Of a stretch of DNA of 64,000 nt, positions 54,909 to 63,213 are shown piece after piece. Position 1 is the first letter of the stretch, and each line of letters opens with the position of its first letter. The notes under the pieces were generated by a model. That model worked only from the letters and a program-made list of their open reading frames with translations. It had not been told where the DNA came from and ran no database searches. The stretch is from the NCBI RefSeq assembly GCF_014202225.1, contig NZ_JACHGE010000001.1, positions 1,089,795 through 1,153,794 of the forward strand. Direction: 5' to 3'. The stretch comes from Algibacter amylolyticus. Its GTDB lineage: Bacteria > Bacteroidota > Bacteroidia > Flavobacteriales > Flavobacteriaceae. Made by a program: the position numbers and the translations under genes.

Positions 54909-55685
54909 TTAGCGCTTAAAGGGCTTTTTAGCTTTAGCAGTATTGTTTTGTTTAAATGTTTTGGTGCTTTCTTCTAAAAGTAAATTTAAGTTTTTAAACT
55001 CTTCTTTAGTTAATTCGCGATATTCTCCAACGGGCATGTCTAGTTTTATATTCATAATTCTAACACGTTTTAAGGTCTGTACGTCATAATTTAAATAATC
55101 GCACATGCGTCTAATTTGTCTATTAAGCCCTTGTGTTAAAATAATCTTGAATTTATAAGTGCTCAGTTTTTCAACTTTACATGTGTTGGTGGTTTTATTT
55201 AATTCTGCCAACGGAATACCTCCAGACATACGTTCAATAAATGTTTGGGAAATGGGTTTATCAACCGTAACAATATATTCTTTTTCGTGGTTGTTACTAG
55301 CTCGAAGAATTTTGTTCACTATATCGCCATCATCGGTTAATAGAATTAAACCTTCACTAGGTTTATCTAATCGTCCAATAGGGAAAATACGTTTTGGGTA
55401 GTTTAAATAATCAATGATGTTATCTTTTTCTACGCTGGTATCCGTTGTACAAACAATGCCCACGGGTTTGTTAAAAGCTAAATAAACAAAAGACTCTTTG
55501 GTGTTAATTATTTCTTTACCATCAACCGCAACAACATCTTCGGGTGCAATTTTAGTTCCCATTTCTGGCACCACACCATTAATGGTAACACGACCTGCTT
55601 CAATGAGTTTGTCTGCCTCTCTTCTAGAACAGTAACCAACTTCACTTAAATATTTATTTATACGTTTTAATATAACTTCTGCCAT
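54909..55685 (-). CDS. rluF: 23S rRNA pseudouridine(2604) synthase RluF
   Basis: 258 residues. S4-type RNA-binding domain (RINKYLSEVGYCSRREADKL, about 8-27) and RsuA-family catalytic core: GRLDKPSEGLILLTDDGDIV (about 103-122; catalytic D in GRLD), RQIRRMCDYLNYDVQTLKRV (about 191-210), YRELTKEE. The RluB/E/F branch is hard to separate by eye; the KPSEG variant (KPSEGLI rather than DSEGLL) fits RluF. Basic tail (AKAKKPFKR). Confidence 0.88.
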   Translation of the reverse strand: MAEVILKRINKYLSEVGYCSRREADKLIEAGRVTINGVVPEMGTKIAPEDVVAVDGKEIINTKESFVYLAFNKPVGIVCTTDTSVEKDNIIDYLNYPKRIFPIGRLDKPSEGLILLTDDGDIVNKILRASNNHEKEYIVTVDKPISQTFIERMSGGIPLAELNKTTNTCKVEKLSTYKFKIILTQGLNRQIRRMCDYLNYDVQTLKRVRIMNIKLDMPVGEYRELTKEEFKNLNLLLEESTKTFKQNNTAKAKKPFKR

Positions 55686-55705
55686 GGTTCAAAAATACAA
55701 CAAAG

Positions 55706-56533
55706 TTAGTCGTTTAAAAAGTCTAAAATGTTTTGATATATGGGTTTAGATTTTAAACCATGCCCAAAACCTGTTGTAGCTATAAAATTAGCATTGGCAT
55801 AGTTTTCTTTAAACTTTAAACCATCGTTAAACGGAATAATTCTATCCTTCTCATCATGAATAACAAGGCCCTTAGCGGAAATTTCTTTTATAAAAACCGA
55901 AGGCGTAAAATATTCAGGGAGATTGTTGTAATGTTTTAAAATGAATTGATCTATAGCTTTTATAACGCGTTTGCTATAACCCATCATGTCTGCATAACGA
56001 CTTAATACACCTGTAAAGTTTGCGGGCGCGCCCAAAAGAACAAGTTTCTCTATGGATTTTAATTGATACTTATGCTGAAAAAACACGGTAGCCATACCAC
56101 CAACGGAATGCCCTATAATGGTTTGTATGTTAAATTTTTTAACCACTTCATTTATGCAATCTGCATACATAATAGCGTTAAAGGTTTTTCCGCTTGAAGC
56201 ACCATGTCCTGGAGCATCTAATGCTATAATGTTGTAGTTTAAAACTCTTAATTCCTCAATGAAATCTTTCCACCTAAAGGTGTTGCTTTCCCAGCCGTGT
56301 GCTAGTAGGATGGTTTCTTTATCGCCTTCCCAATGGTAGGTGTTTATTGCAATATTTTGGAATGTGATCTGTTCTTGCTTAGCATCTTTTAGGTATTCTA
56401 ATTCCTTGGGCGTTATTTTTCCTTTTTTTGGTGTAGAAAATAATAATATGGCCAATTTAGCGGCATATTTTGGAGCGATAAGGCCAATAGCATTAATAAA
56501 AAAACCAATACATTTTGGGATGAATTTTTTCAT
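55706..56533 (-). CDS. Alpha/beta hydrolase
   Basis: 275 residues. N-terminal membrane-like segment (IGFFINAIGLIAPKYAAKLA), then the fold: LLAHGWESNTFRWKDFIEEL (oxyanion HGW), ALDAPGHGASSG, nucleophile elbow GHSVGGM (S near residue 142), acid in VIHDEKDRIIPF and His in TGFGHGLKS, so the triad is complete. Substrate unknown. Directly follows the cupin gene (stop and start adjacent), so one operon. Confidence 0.87.
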   Translation of the reverse strand: MKKFIPKCIGFFINAIGLIAPKYAAKLAILLFSTPKKGKITPKELEYLKDAKQEQITFQNIAINTYHWEGDKETILLAHGWESNTFRWKDFIEELRVLNYNIIALDAPGHGASSGKTFNAIMYADCINEVVKKFNIQTIIGHSVGGMATVFFQHKYQLKSIEKLVLLGAPANFTGVLSRYADMMGYSKRVIKAIDQFILKHYNNLPEYFTPSVFIKEISAKGLVIHDEKDRIIPFNDGLKFKENYANANFIATTGFGHGLKSKPIYQNILDFLND

Positions 56534-56905
56534 TTAGCTATCTTCTCTGTTTACTAAATCTATTGAAAAAGCAGGTGTGCATATGGCAATGTATTCGCAA
56601 ACTTCGGTAAAAGGGTTGGAGTATTGCACTCTAGTGTTTCTTTCAATTTTAATAGATTGTCCTGCTTCTAACACAATTTGTTCGTCTTCTATGATAAATT
56701 GTTTTTTGCCACGAATAATAATTGTAAACTCATCAAATTCGGGCGTTTGAAAAGGTTCACTCCAACCTGCTGGAGCTTTCATGTGTGCAATACTTATTTC
56801 GGAATTACCATCGGTAGTTTTTCCAAAATGCTCTTTTATTATTTTGCCATCTGTTGTAGGTACAACAAAAGGACTTGTTTGAATGGTATAGCGCTTTTTA
56901 GACAT
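56534..56905 (-). CDS. Single-domain cupin protein
   Basis: 123 residues. One cupin barrel with motif 1 around AHMKAPAGWSEPFQTPEFDE and motif 2 EAGQSIKIERNTRVQYSNPF; the usual metal histidines are largely replaced (W/E/D/E), so metal binding is uncertain. Co-transcribed with the alpha/beta hydrolase (no gap between stop and next start). Role unknown. Confidence 0.8.
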   Translation of the reverse strand: MSKKRYTIQTSPFVVPTTDGKIIKEHFGKTTDGNSEISIAHMKAPAGWSEPFQTPEFDEFTIIIRGKKQFIIEDEQIVLEAGQSIKIERNTRVQYSNPFTEVCEYIAICTPAFSIDLVNREDS

Positions 56906-56965
56906 ATTTTATGTTGATATTTAAAATCGAAAAATAGTAATTCGAAAGTTTTAATACATTAAGAT

Positions 56966-57946
56966 TTAATGTTGGTCTTGTAAAGGCTTTTTCTTTATCA
57001 TTCCGCCTTTTAAATCTTTTACAACACCCATGATTACAAAGGCGTTTTCGTCAATTTTATCAATTTCTGTTTGAAGTTTTGCAAGTTCCAAACGGGTAAC
57101 AATAGTATAGATAATATCCTTATCGTAACTTTCTCCTTTTGTACCATAACCACCTTTTCCGGCGTAAATAGTACAAGCTCTTCTAAGATTTTGGGTTAGC
57201 ATGATTCTTAATTTTTCATGATGCTCAGATATTATAGTAACACCCACATATTCTTCAACACCATCAACCACAAAATCTACGGTTTTCGCAGCCGATAAAT
57301 AGGTTAAAATAGCGTAAAGTGCTATTTCCATAGATAATACATAAGCACCTACAGAGAAAATTACAATATTTATAAGCAGTAATACATCGCCTATAGTAAG
57401 TGAAAGTTTTCGTCCTAAATAAATAGCTAAAACTTCAGTGCCATCAATTACACTGCCACCTCTCATAGATAGTCCTATTCCTAAGCCTAAAAAGAAACCA
57501 CCAAATACTGCAATAAGTAGCTTGTCTTCAGTTATAGTTGGGTAATCTACAAAATGCACTACAATTGCCAATAGGGCAATAGCAACAATACTCTTTAGGG
57601 CAAATTTGTTACCAATAGTTTTCGAAGCCAGAAAGATAAACGGTGAGTTTACAATAATTAACAATATGCCTAATTGAATAGAGGTTACGTTTCTAAGTAA
57701 TAACGAAATACCGGTAGCACCACCATCAATAAAGTTGTTAGGAAGTAAGAAGCCTTTTAAACCAAAACCAGCCGAAAAAACACCTATAATAATAAAAACG
57801 AATTCTTTTACGGCATGAGAAATTTCTACCTCAAAGGATTTTACTAAAGGATCAATTTGTTTTTTAGTTACCGTTGCGCCAACGTGCTTTTTTTCAAGTC
57901 GTTTACGTGCAACATCAACTAGAATTTTGGATATAAGTGGATTCAT
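56966..57946 (-). CDS. YitT-family membrane protein with C-terminal DUF2179 domain
   Basis: 326 residues, longer at the N-terminus than most (a 45-residue cytoplasmic lead). Five membrane helices (about 48-66, 78-98, 115-133, 145-168, 178-200), GGATGISLLLRNVTSIQLGI and MRGGSVIDGTEVLAIYLGRK family motifs, then the cytoplasmic DUF2179 domain: GVEEYVGVTIISEHHEKLRI, CTIYAGKGGYGTKGESYDKD, EIDKIDENAFVIMGVVKDL. Function unknown; DUF2179 resembles nucleotide/small-ligand binding ferredoxin-like domains. Six nt from the upstream lipoprotein gene's end. Confidence 0.87.
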   Translation of the reverse strand: MNPLISKILVDVARKRLEKKHVGATVTKKQIDPLVKSFEVEISHAVKEFVFIIIGVFSAGFGLKGFLLPNNFIDGGATGISLLLRNVTSIQLGILLIIVNSPFIFLASKTIGNKFALKSIVAIALLAIVVHFVDYPTITEDKLLIAVFGGFFLGLGIGLSMRGGSVIDGTEVLAIYLGRKLSLTIGDVLLLINIVIFSVGAYVLSMEIALYAILTYLSAAKTVDFVVDGVEEYVGVTIISEHHEKLRIMLTQNLRRACTIYAGKGGYGTKGESYDKDIIYTIVTRLELAKLQTEIDKIDENAFVIMGVVKDLKGGMIKKKPLQDQH

Positions 57947-57951
57947 TTATA

Positions 57952-58509
57952 TTAATGGTTCCAGTTTATAAAAAAGTATTTTACTTTAGCATTATCTGGA
58001 ATATGAGTAGGTTCAAATTTTAAATTCATATCAAACCTAAGGTTAGAAGGTAGTTCTTTTTTATCGATAGTAAAACTAGCGTTAATTTGATCGACTCCTA
58101 CAACAATAGAATTAATTAAATTGCTAATTCTAGAAATTTTATGATTCTCTTTTATGTCTTTAAAAGTACTCAAACTAGTAATGTTGTTTTCAGTTTTAAA
58201 ACGCTCATCTAGAATACGAATACTACCAATTGTTGAGGTAGAATCTAAAGCTTGTTTAGGCGTAAGCGTTAAAAGTTTTTTTCCTCCTTTTTCAAAAATT
58301 TCAATATTGTTTATGTTTCCCGTAAACTCATCCCCACTTATAAATTTAACGATAGAATCGTTGGCATAAATAGTTTTTAAGTCTTTAACTTGAGTAGAAT
58401 CGGTTAGTAAGCCAACATGTTGCTTGCTAATTTCGAAAGGGTTTTGTGTTTTATTACAACTCGTTAAAAGAAAAGAGATACATAATACCGTTAAAAAAGA
58501 CTTGTACAT
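57952..58509 (-). CDS. Small lipoprotein of unknown function
   Basis: 185 residues. Lipobox LTSC (C18) then NKTQNPFEISKQHVGLLTDS, a pattern known to me as a conserved flavobacterial lipoprotein found before YitT genes. The rest alternates beta segments (VKFISGDEFTGNINNIEIFE, GSIRILDERFKTENNI) with K/D/N-rich turns and shows no catalytic motif. Five bases before the YitT gene, same strand: co-transcribed. Confidence 0.75.
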   Translation of the reverse strand: MYKSFLTVLCISFLLTSCNKTQNPFEISKQHVGLLTDSTQVKDLKTIYANDSIVKFISGDEFTGNINNIEIFEKGGKKLLTLTPKQALDSTSTIGSIRILDERFKTENNITSLSTFKDIKENHKISRISNLINSIVVGVDQINASFTIDKKELPSNLRFDMNLKFEPTHIPDNAKVKYFFINWNH

Positions 58510-58580
58510 AAATAAATTAGGGTTTGGTTTTAAGGAAAAGGTTTTAGTTTTAATACTTAATATAATAGGCTATTGCTATG

Positions 58581-60122
58581 TTATTTTTTTAGAACTTTTG
58601 TTAAAATACCAAATACGCTTCTAATAAAAGTGGCGCTTGTTAATACTTTAACTATGGGGTTCATGGCAGTGCTTTTTCGTCTAGAAGTTGTTGTTTTCTT
58701 TTTCGATGCTGCTTTTTTAAGCGCTTCTTTTTCTTCTCTAGCTTTTTCTTTAACTTCTTCGGCCTCTGCTTTTTCAATTTTCTTATTCAGCATTTCATAG
58801 GCACTTTCTCTATCTATGGTTTCGTTGTATTTTTTTACCAACTTAGATTTTGATAGTAAGCTACTTAATTCAACATCGGTTAACACATCCATTCTGCTCA
58901 TTGGAGCTCGCATCATGGTAGCTGCGAGAGGCGTAGGGCGTCCTTTTTCGTCTAGCGCAGAGACTAAGGCTTCACCTATCCCTAAAGATGTTAAAACCTC
59001 GGTAGTGTCATAATACTCAGAATCCGGATAGTTTTGCGCAGTGAGTTTAATAGCTTTTCTATCCTTGGCGGTAAAGGCTCTTAATGCATGTTGAATTTTT
59101 AAACCCAATTGCCCCAAAACAGCTTCTGGAACATCGGTTGGGTTTTGTGTAACAAAATATAAACCAACACCTTTACTACGTATTAATTTTACAATACTTT
59201 CAATTTGATTTAAAAGTGCTTTTGATGCTTCATTAAAAATTAAATGAGCTTCGTCAATAAATAAAATAAGTTCAGGTCTGTCGCTATCTCCCTGTTCTGG
59301 GAAGGTCGAATAAATTTCGGCCAGTAAACTTAACATAAAGGTTGAAAATAATTTAGGTCTATCTTGTATATCTGTTAGTCTTAAAATATTTATATAGCCA
59401 CGGCCATTTTCATCAACACGCAATAAATCTTCAACTTCAAAAGAGGTTTCGCCAAAAAAACGATCGGCACCTTGTTGTTCTAACTCTATAATTTTTCGTA
59501 GTATGGCGCCAGTTGATGCTGTCGAAATCCTACCATAAGATTCTGTAAATTCTTCTTTACCTTCCTGTGTAGCGTATTGTAATATTTTTTTAAAATCTTT
59601 TAAATCTAAAAGCGGCAATTTATTATTATCGCAATACTGAAAAATTACGGCAACAATTCCCGATTGTGTTTCAGATAAATCTAAAATCCTAGATAACAAT
59701 ACAGGTCCAAATTCGCTAACAGTAGCTCTTAAGCGAACGCCGTCTTGTTCAGAAAGGGTTAATATTTCAACAGGAAAGGCTTTCGGTTCAAAAGGTAAAC
59801 CTATTTTTTCATGGCGTTCATCAATTTTAGCATGACCAGGACTAGGTTGTGCTATACCGCTTAAATCGCCTTTAATATCCATAAGTAATACAGGAATTCC
59901 CTTGTCACTTAAGTTTTCAGCTAAAACCTGTAACGATTTTGTTTTTCCAGTTCCTGTAGCTCCGGCAATTAAACCATGGCGATTCATGGTTTTTAGAGGT
60001 ATTTTTACATGTGCTCCAGTTATCGTTTCACCATCTAACATGGCGGCTCCAACAGGTATAAAATCACCTTTAGTTGTATTACCTTCTGTAATGTATTTGA
60101 AAAAAGTTTCCTTGTTGCTCAT
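58581..60122 (-). CDS. HerA-like ATPase (DUF853/YjgR family)
   Basis: 513 residues. P-loop GATGTGKT (54-61), Walker B LILFIDEAHLIFNEASKALL (about 286-305), arginine-finger/sensor region YFVTQNPTDVPEAVLGQLG (about 325-343), and a K/E-rich coiled C-terminal tail (EAEEVKEKAREEKEALKKAA; KKKTTTSRRKST). FtsK/HerA-family hexameric ATPases translocate DNA or protein; the DUF853 subgroup is uncharacterised. Not associated with a NurA nuclease gene in the window, so a HerA-NurA defence or repair pair is not supported. Confidence 0.9.
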   Translation of the reverse strand: MSNKETFFKYITEGNTTKGDFIPVGAAMLDGETITGAHVKIPLKTMNRHGLIAGATGTGKTKSLQVLAENLSDKGIPVLLMDIKGDLSGIAQPSPGHAKIDERHEKIGLPFEPKAFPVEILTLSEQDGVRLRATVSEFGPVLLSRILDLSETQSGIVAVIFQYCDNNKLPLLDLKDFKKILQYATQEGKEEFTESYGRISTASTGAILRKIIELEQQGADRFFGETSFEVEDLLRVDENGRGYINILRLTDIQDRPKLFSTFMLSLLAEIYSTFPEQGDSDRPELILFIDEAHLIFNEASKALLNQIESIVKLIRSKGVGLYFVTQNPTDVPEAVLGQLGLKIQHALRAFTAKDRKAIKLTAQNYPDSEYYDTTEVLTSLGIGEALVSALDEKGRPTPLAATMMRAPMSRMDVLTDVELSSLLSKSKLVKKYNETIDRESAYEMLNKKIEKAEAEEVKEKAREEKEALKKAASKKKTTTSRRKSTAMNPIVKVLTSATFIRSVFGILTKVLKK

Positions 60123-60215
60123 GCCTTATAATTTTGCATAAAAATACAGGAAATTAAAATAAAATAAAGTCTTGGGCTTAATTCTTTTTTAATCGTACTG
60201 TGCTATTCAAGAAAA

Positions 60216-60926
60216 CTATCTGTGGGCTTCAAAAATAACAACAATATCTTCGGTATGGTCTGTTACATTAATGGTAAAACCATTTGTGCCAAAACTTGTA
60301 ACTTCGGCTGCTGTTAAACCTAAGCTGTTTCCGTTATTGTTGCTATATCTTATTCCTATCGCTCTAGAGCTAGAAGCATATCTAGAAATATCATTAATGG
60401 AAGATCCGCTACCACCAACAAAAATAACTTGTTGTAGTATGCTGCCGCTATAGTTTGTTGCATATCCAGACATGCTCCCAAAAACGTTTTGAAAAGAGTT
60501 ATTGTTGTTTGATATGCCATTATCAGCATCTACATTATAGGTTTCTACATTAGGAACGGCAGAAAATTTTATAGACGATGGCTCAAAAGGTAATCCCGTT
60601 ATTATTTGTGTGCCTGTGCCGGTTATTATAAATTTTCCAATATGTACCGATGAGTCTGGGTTCAGTTTACTCCATGAAGGTACACTAGTTGAACCAGAAT
60701 TAAATTCAAAGGTGTTTAGGGTGGTGTTAAATATCATTAACCCTAGAGCTGGCGTGGTAATATTATTTCTTTGAGTGGTTGTTAGTCTTGGTATAAGTAA
60801 ACCTTTATCTGTAGATTCTATATCTAAAATAGATGAGTCATCAGGACTTGTTGTGCCAATACCTACTTGGGAGAAGCTGTAAAAATTGCTAAATAGCAAG
60901 ATTAGAGCAAATACTATAAATTTCAT
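60216..60926 (-). CDS. Secreted surface protein with a tail-fibre-like N-terminal motif
   Basis: 236 residues. Signal peptide (KFIVFALILLFSNFYSFS) then VGIGTTSPDDSSILDIESTD and KGLLIPRLTTTQRNNIT, PALGLMIFNTTLNTFEF, the sequence block common in Bacteroidota secreted repeats and phage tail-collar proteins; the rest (about 90-236) is S/N/G-rich beta structure ending DIVVIFEAHR. No prophage context. Probably an exported cell-surface protein; its function is unknown. Confidence 0.75.
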   Translation of the reverse strand: MKFIVFALILLFSNFYSFSQVGIGTTSPDDSSILDIESTDKGLLIPRLTTTQRNNITTPALGLMIFNTTLNTFEFNSGSTSVPSWSKLNPDSSVHIGKFIITGTGTQIITGLPFEPSSIKFSAVPNVETYNVDADNGISNNNNSFQNVFGSMSGYATNYSGSILQQVIFVGGSGSSINDISRYASSSRAIGIRYSNNNGNSLGLTAAEVTSFGTNGFTINVTDHTEDIVVIFEAHR

Positions 60927-61047
60927 GCTTGAGAGGGAGATTGAGGTTGTATTAATTAATATCCTACGAATTTAAGAAAACATTTTCAAGAAAAAAAAGT
61001 AAACAAAACAAAGCTGCTTGTCTTTAAGTCGTTTCTGTAAATATATG

Positions 61048-61055
61048 TACATTTG
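61048..61055 (+). promoter_or_regulatory. Promoter -7 element TACATTTG for queE
   Basis: TACATTTGC, 19 nt before the ATG at 61075. It lies inside the longer TTG-initiated frame (61018) and so supports the ATG start. Confidence 0.6.
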
Positions 61056-61074
61056 CACACTAAATTTTTTTGGG

Positions 61075-61704
61075 ATGAATGAAGTTGTAAAGCAAATGGT
61101 GGAGAAAGGGGAGATGTTGCCCTTAATGGAAGAGTTTTATACCATACAAGGCGAAGGGTTTCATAAAGGAACCGCAGCCTATTTTGTTCGTATAGGTGGT
61201 TGCGATGTTGGATGCCATTGGTGCGATGTTAAGGAAAGTTGGAATGCTAATTTACATCCACCTACCGAAACCACTAAAATAGTAGCAGCTGCTAAATCGT
61301 ATAGTAATACTATTGTGGTTACTGGTGGTGAGCCATTAACTTGGGATATGACAGCTTTAACAACCCAATTAAAAGCAGAAGGTTTACAAACGCATATCGA
61401 AACCTCTGGAGCATATAAACTAACAGGTATTTGGGATTGGATTTGTTTATCGCCTAAAAAAATGAAACTTCCAACCAAAGAAGTCTACGATCATGCCCAC
61501 GAGTTAAAAATGATTATATACAATAAAGACGATTTTCGTTTTGCTGAAGAACAAGCAGCTAAGGTAAACGATGATTGTATTTTATACTTGCAACCCGAGT
61601 GGAGTAAACGCGATAAGGTTGTGCCAGAAATTGTTGATTATGTAATGAAACACCCAAAATGGAAAGTGTCCTTACAAACTCATAAATATTTAAATATTCC
61701 TTAA
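61075..61704 (+). CDS. queE: 7-carboxy-7-deazaguanine synthase
   Basis: 209 residues. Radical-SAM enzyme of queuosine/7-deazaguanine synthesis. YTIQGEGFHKGTAAYFVRIG (about 22-41) then the cluster motif CDVGCHWCD (CxxxCxxC), VVTGGEPLTWD (about 84-94) and LSPKKMKLP. Starting at the ATG at 61075 matches family length (about 210). queC, queD, queF are not near, so it is the pathway's lone member here. It forms 7-carboxy-7-deazaguanine from 6-carboxytetrahydropterin. Confidence 0.93.
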   Translation: MNEVVKQMVEKGEMLPLMEEFYTIQGEGFHKGTAAYFVRIGGCDVGCHWCDVKESWNANLHPPTETTKIVAAAKSYSNTIVVTGGEPLTWDMTALTTQLKAEGLQTHIETSGAYKLTGIWDWICLSPKKMKLPTKEVYDHAHELKMIIYNKDDFRFAEEQAAKVNDDCILYLQPEWSKRDKVVPEIVDYVMKHPKWKVSLQTHKYLNIP

Positions 61705-61770
61705 TTTTTTAAGACTGTATTTGTGTTAAAATTTTAATGATTTAAGACAAGTAAAGTTTAAGATGTAATA

Positions 61771-61778
61771 TATTTTTG
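61771..61778 (+). promoter_or_regulatory. Promoter -7 element TATTTTTG for the small membrane protein
   Basis: TATTTTTG ending 20 nt before the ATG at 61799; supports that the short frame is a real gene. Confidence 0.55.
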
Positions 61779-61798
61779 AAGCATAAAAATATTCTATT

Positions 61799-61936
61799 AT
61801 GGAAAAATTATTGAGAATTATTGGAGCTGCTTGGGGAGCAAAAAAAATAGGTGGCGGTAAATGTGGCTGTATAGGAACCTTTTTTGTTTTCCTAATTCTA
61901 TATTGGCTTTTAGGTTACGTTTTTAAAGTATTTTAA
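61799..61936 (+). CDS. 45-residue single-pass membrane protein
   Basis: ATG 61799 to TAA 61936. MEKLLRIIGAAWGAKKIGGG, then KCGCIGTFFVFLILYWLLGY and VFKVF: amphipathic start, G/K loop with C22-G-C24, then one membrane helix (about 26-42). A promoter element lies 20 nt upstream and a bidirectional terminator follows within 5 nt, so it is probably a stand-alone gene. I have seen similar very short proteins in flavobacteria, function unknown. Confidence 0.65.
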   Translation: MEKLLRIIGAAWGAKKIGGGKCGCIGTFFVFLILYWLLGYVFKVF

Positions 61937-61939
61937 TAA

Positions 61940-61984
61940 AAAAAAAGTTCCGACAACTAACTTGTAGCTATCGGAACTTTTTTT
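61940..61984. terminator. Bidirectional intrinsic terminator
   Basis: AAAAAAAGTTCCGA and TCGGAACTTTTTTT form a 14-bp stem around a 17-nt loop; both arms give T-runs, so it can end both the small-protein gene (+) and the DUF2911 gene (-). Confidence 0.88.
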
Positions 61985-61998
61985 ATTGATACATATAT

Positions 61999-62541
61999 TT
62001 AATTCGAAAACGGTATAGCTACTCTTGTAGTGCCCCAACCTAAGTACATATCTGCACCGGCATCATTGGTTTCAAATGTAATAGAAAAGTTTTCTAAAGC
62101 TGTGTCACCTTTACTAACAGGAGCCTTAACTCTTAACACATCATTAGTTTCCTTATACGAGTATGATCCCCAAGCATTAACATCTTTATTTAAAATAATA
62201 GTCCATTCTTTTTCTCCAGGAATAGTAAATAACGAGTACGTTCCGGTAGCAATACTTTTACCACCAATTTTCATGTCTTTATAAATAGTAATATCTGCAG
62301 ATTCGTTAGCACCAGTTCTCCAAACCTCTCCGTTAGGAGCTAATTTACTTAATTCGCGGCCCTTTAAAAACGGACGGCTGTACACTACTTTTACAAAAGC
62401 AGGCGTTTTTTTGTCTACTCTGTAAAAGGCCACATCAAGCGGACTTTTATCTAATTTCGAAAATTTTTGCGCATTTACCGTTGTAGTTAATAACATAACA
62501 AATGCAAAAGCAAAGGTTGATAATAAGGTTGTTTTTTTCAT
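61999..62541 (-). CDS. DUF2911-family secreted protein
   Basis: 180 residues. Signal peptide (MKKTTLLSTFAFAFVMLLTTTVNA), then the DUF2911 domain: VVYSRPFLKGRELSKLAPNG, GEVWRTGANESADITIYKDM (about 72-91), SIATGTYSLFTIPGEKEWTI, NKDVNAWGSYSYKETNDVLR, MYLGWGTTRVAIPF. Periplasmic or surface beta protein of unknown function, common in Bacteroidota. Confidence 0.9.
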   Translation of the reverse strand: MKKTTLLSTFAFAFVMLLTTTVNAQKFSKLDKSPLDVAFYRVDKKTPAFVKVVYSRPFLKGRELSKLAPNGEVWRTGANESADITIYKDMKIGGKSIATGTYSLFTIPGEKEWTIILNKDVNAWGSYSYKETNDVLRVKAPVSKGDTALENFSITFETNDAGADMYLGWGTTRVAIPFSN

Positions 62542-62722
62542 AATCTGTTTTTATTTTTATTAAAAGTTTAAAATTAAACCAAAAAGGTCTTAATGTTTTT
62601 ATAAAAGTCGTTAGCTAATGTTAAAGTTTACAATAAGGTAGTATTCATTTTAAAATCCTTAAGTATGACTATACAGGTTGCTTTAAAAAATGTATTTTTA
62701 TAAAGAATTAAAATTTAAAATA

Positions 62723-63034
62723 ATGAAACTTTTAAAATTTGGACGCGATTTTAAACCAGACGAAAAAGTAATTTTAAGAGATTATTTGGCCATAGAGCGC
62801 ACCCGATTAGCAAACGAGCGTACCCTGTTATCCTACATAAGGTCGTCGCTATATTTACTATTAGGAAGTATTGGCTTTTTTCAATTAAAAGATTTTCCTA
62901 ATTTTAAATATCTAGCCTTTTTATCTTTAGCCTTTAGCGCCATCTTTTTTATAATAGGTGTGTTTAGGTTTAGGTTGCTTAAAAAGAGTTTAAAACAATT
63001 GTACTACATGTCCGAAACCAATGAAGATAAATAA
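62723..63034 (+). CDS. DUF202-family two-helix membrane protein
   Basis: 103 residues from the ATG at 62723 (an ATG at 62690 would add MYFYKELKFKI). Cytoplasmic N-terminus with DYLAIERTRLANERTLLSYI (about 20-39; the family signature), then two membrane helices (about 40-57, 66-86) and a K-rich tail. Family role unknown; some relatives are linked to vacuolar-transporter chaperone (VTC)-like or phosphate-related functions. Repeat copy E follows. Confidence 0.83.
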   Translation: MKLLKFGRDFKPDEKVILRDYLAIERTRLANERTLLSYIRSSLYLLLGSIGFFQLKDFPNFKYLAFLSLAFSAIFFIIGVFRFRLLKKSLKQLYYMSETNEDK

Positions 63035-63057
63035 CTAGGTTTCTATGCTTTTAATTA

Positions 63058-63143
63058 GGGCGTTACCACAAGGGTCGGGCTTTACATTACAAGTCCTCGC
63101 TCCGTGCCTCCGCTGTGGGCTTTTCATTACAATCCCTAACGCG
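63058..63143 (+). repeat. Interspersed GGGCGTTA...TAACGC element, copy E
   Basis: GGGCGTTACCACAAGGGTCG, then GGCTTTACATTACAAGTCCT, CGCTCCGTGCCTCC, and ending CAATCCCTAACGCG. Matches copy A block for block; non-coding, in the gap after the DUF202 gene. Confidence 0.85.
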
Positions 63144-63213
63144 CTTACTGTTGCGGTTTACTCATGCTTTAAAAGGCTATTTATCTGCCTTAAATAAAAA
63201 AAGCTGAATTTTA

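Noticed and set aside
58581..60122. HerA-like ATPase as part of a defence or HerA-NurA system
   Set aside because: No NurA, Sir2 or nuclease partner is nearby and the sequence fits the stand-alone DUF853/YjgR subgroup.
60129..60136. TAATTTTG promoter-like motif on + strand
   Set aside because: No + strand gene follows; the next gene (60216-60926) is on the other strand. Chance match in A+T-rich DNA.
61018..61074. N-terminal extension of queE starting at TTG
   Set aside because: A TACATTTG promoter element lies within it and the added residues do not match QueE.
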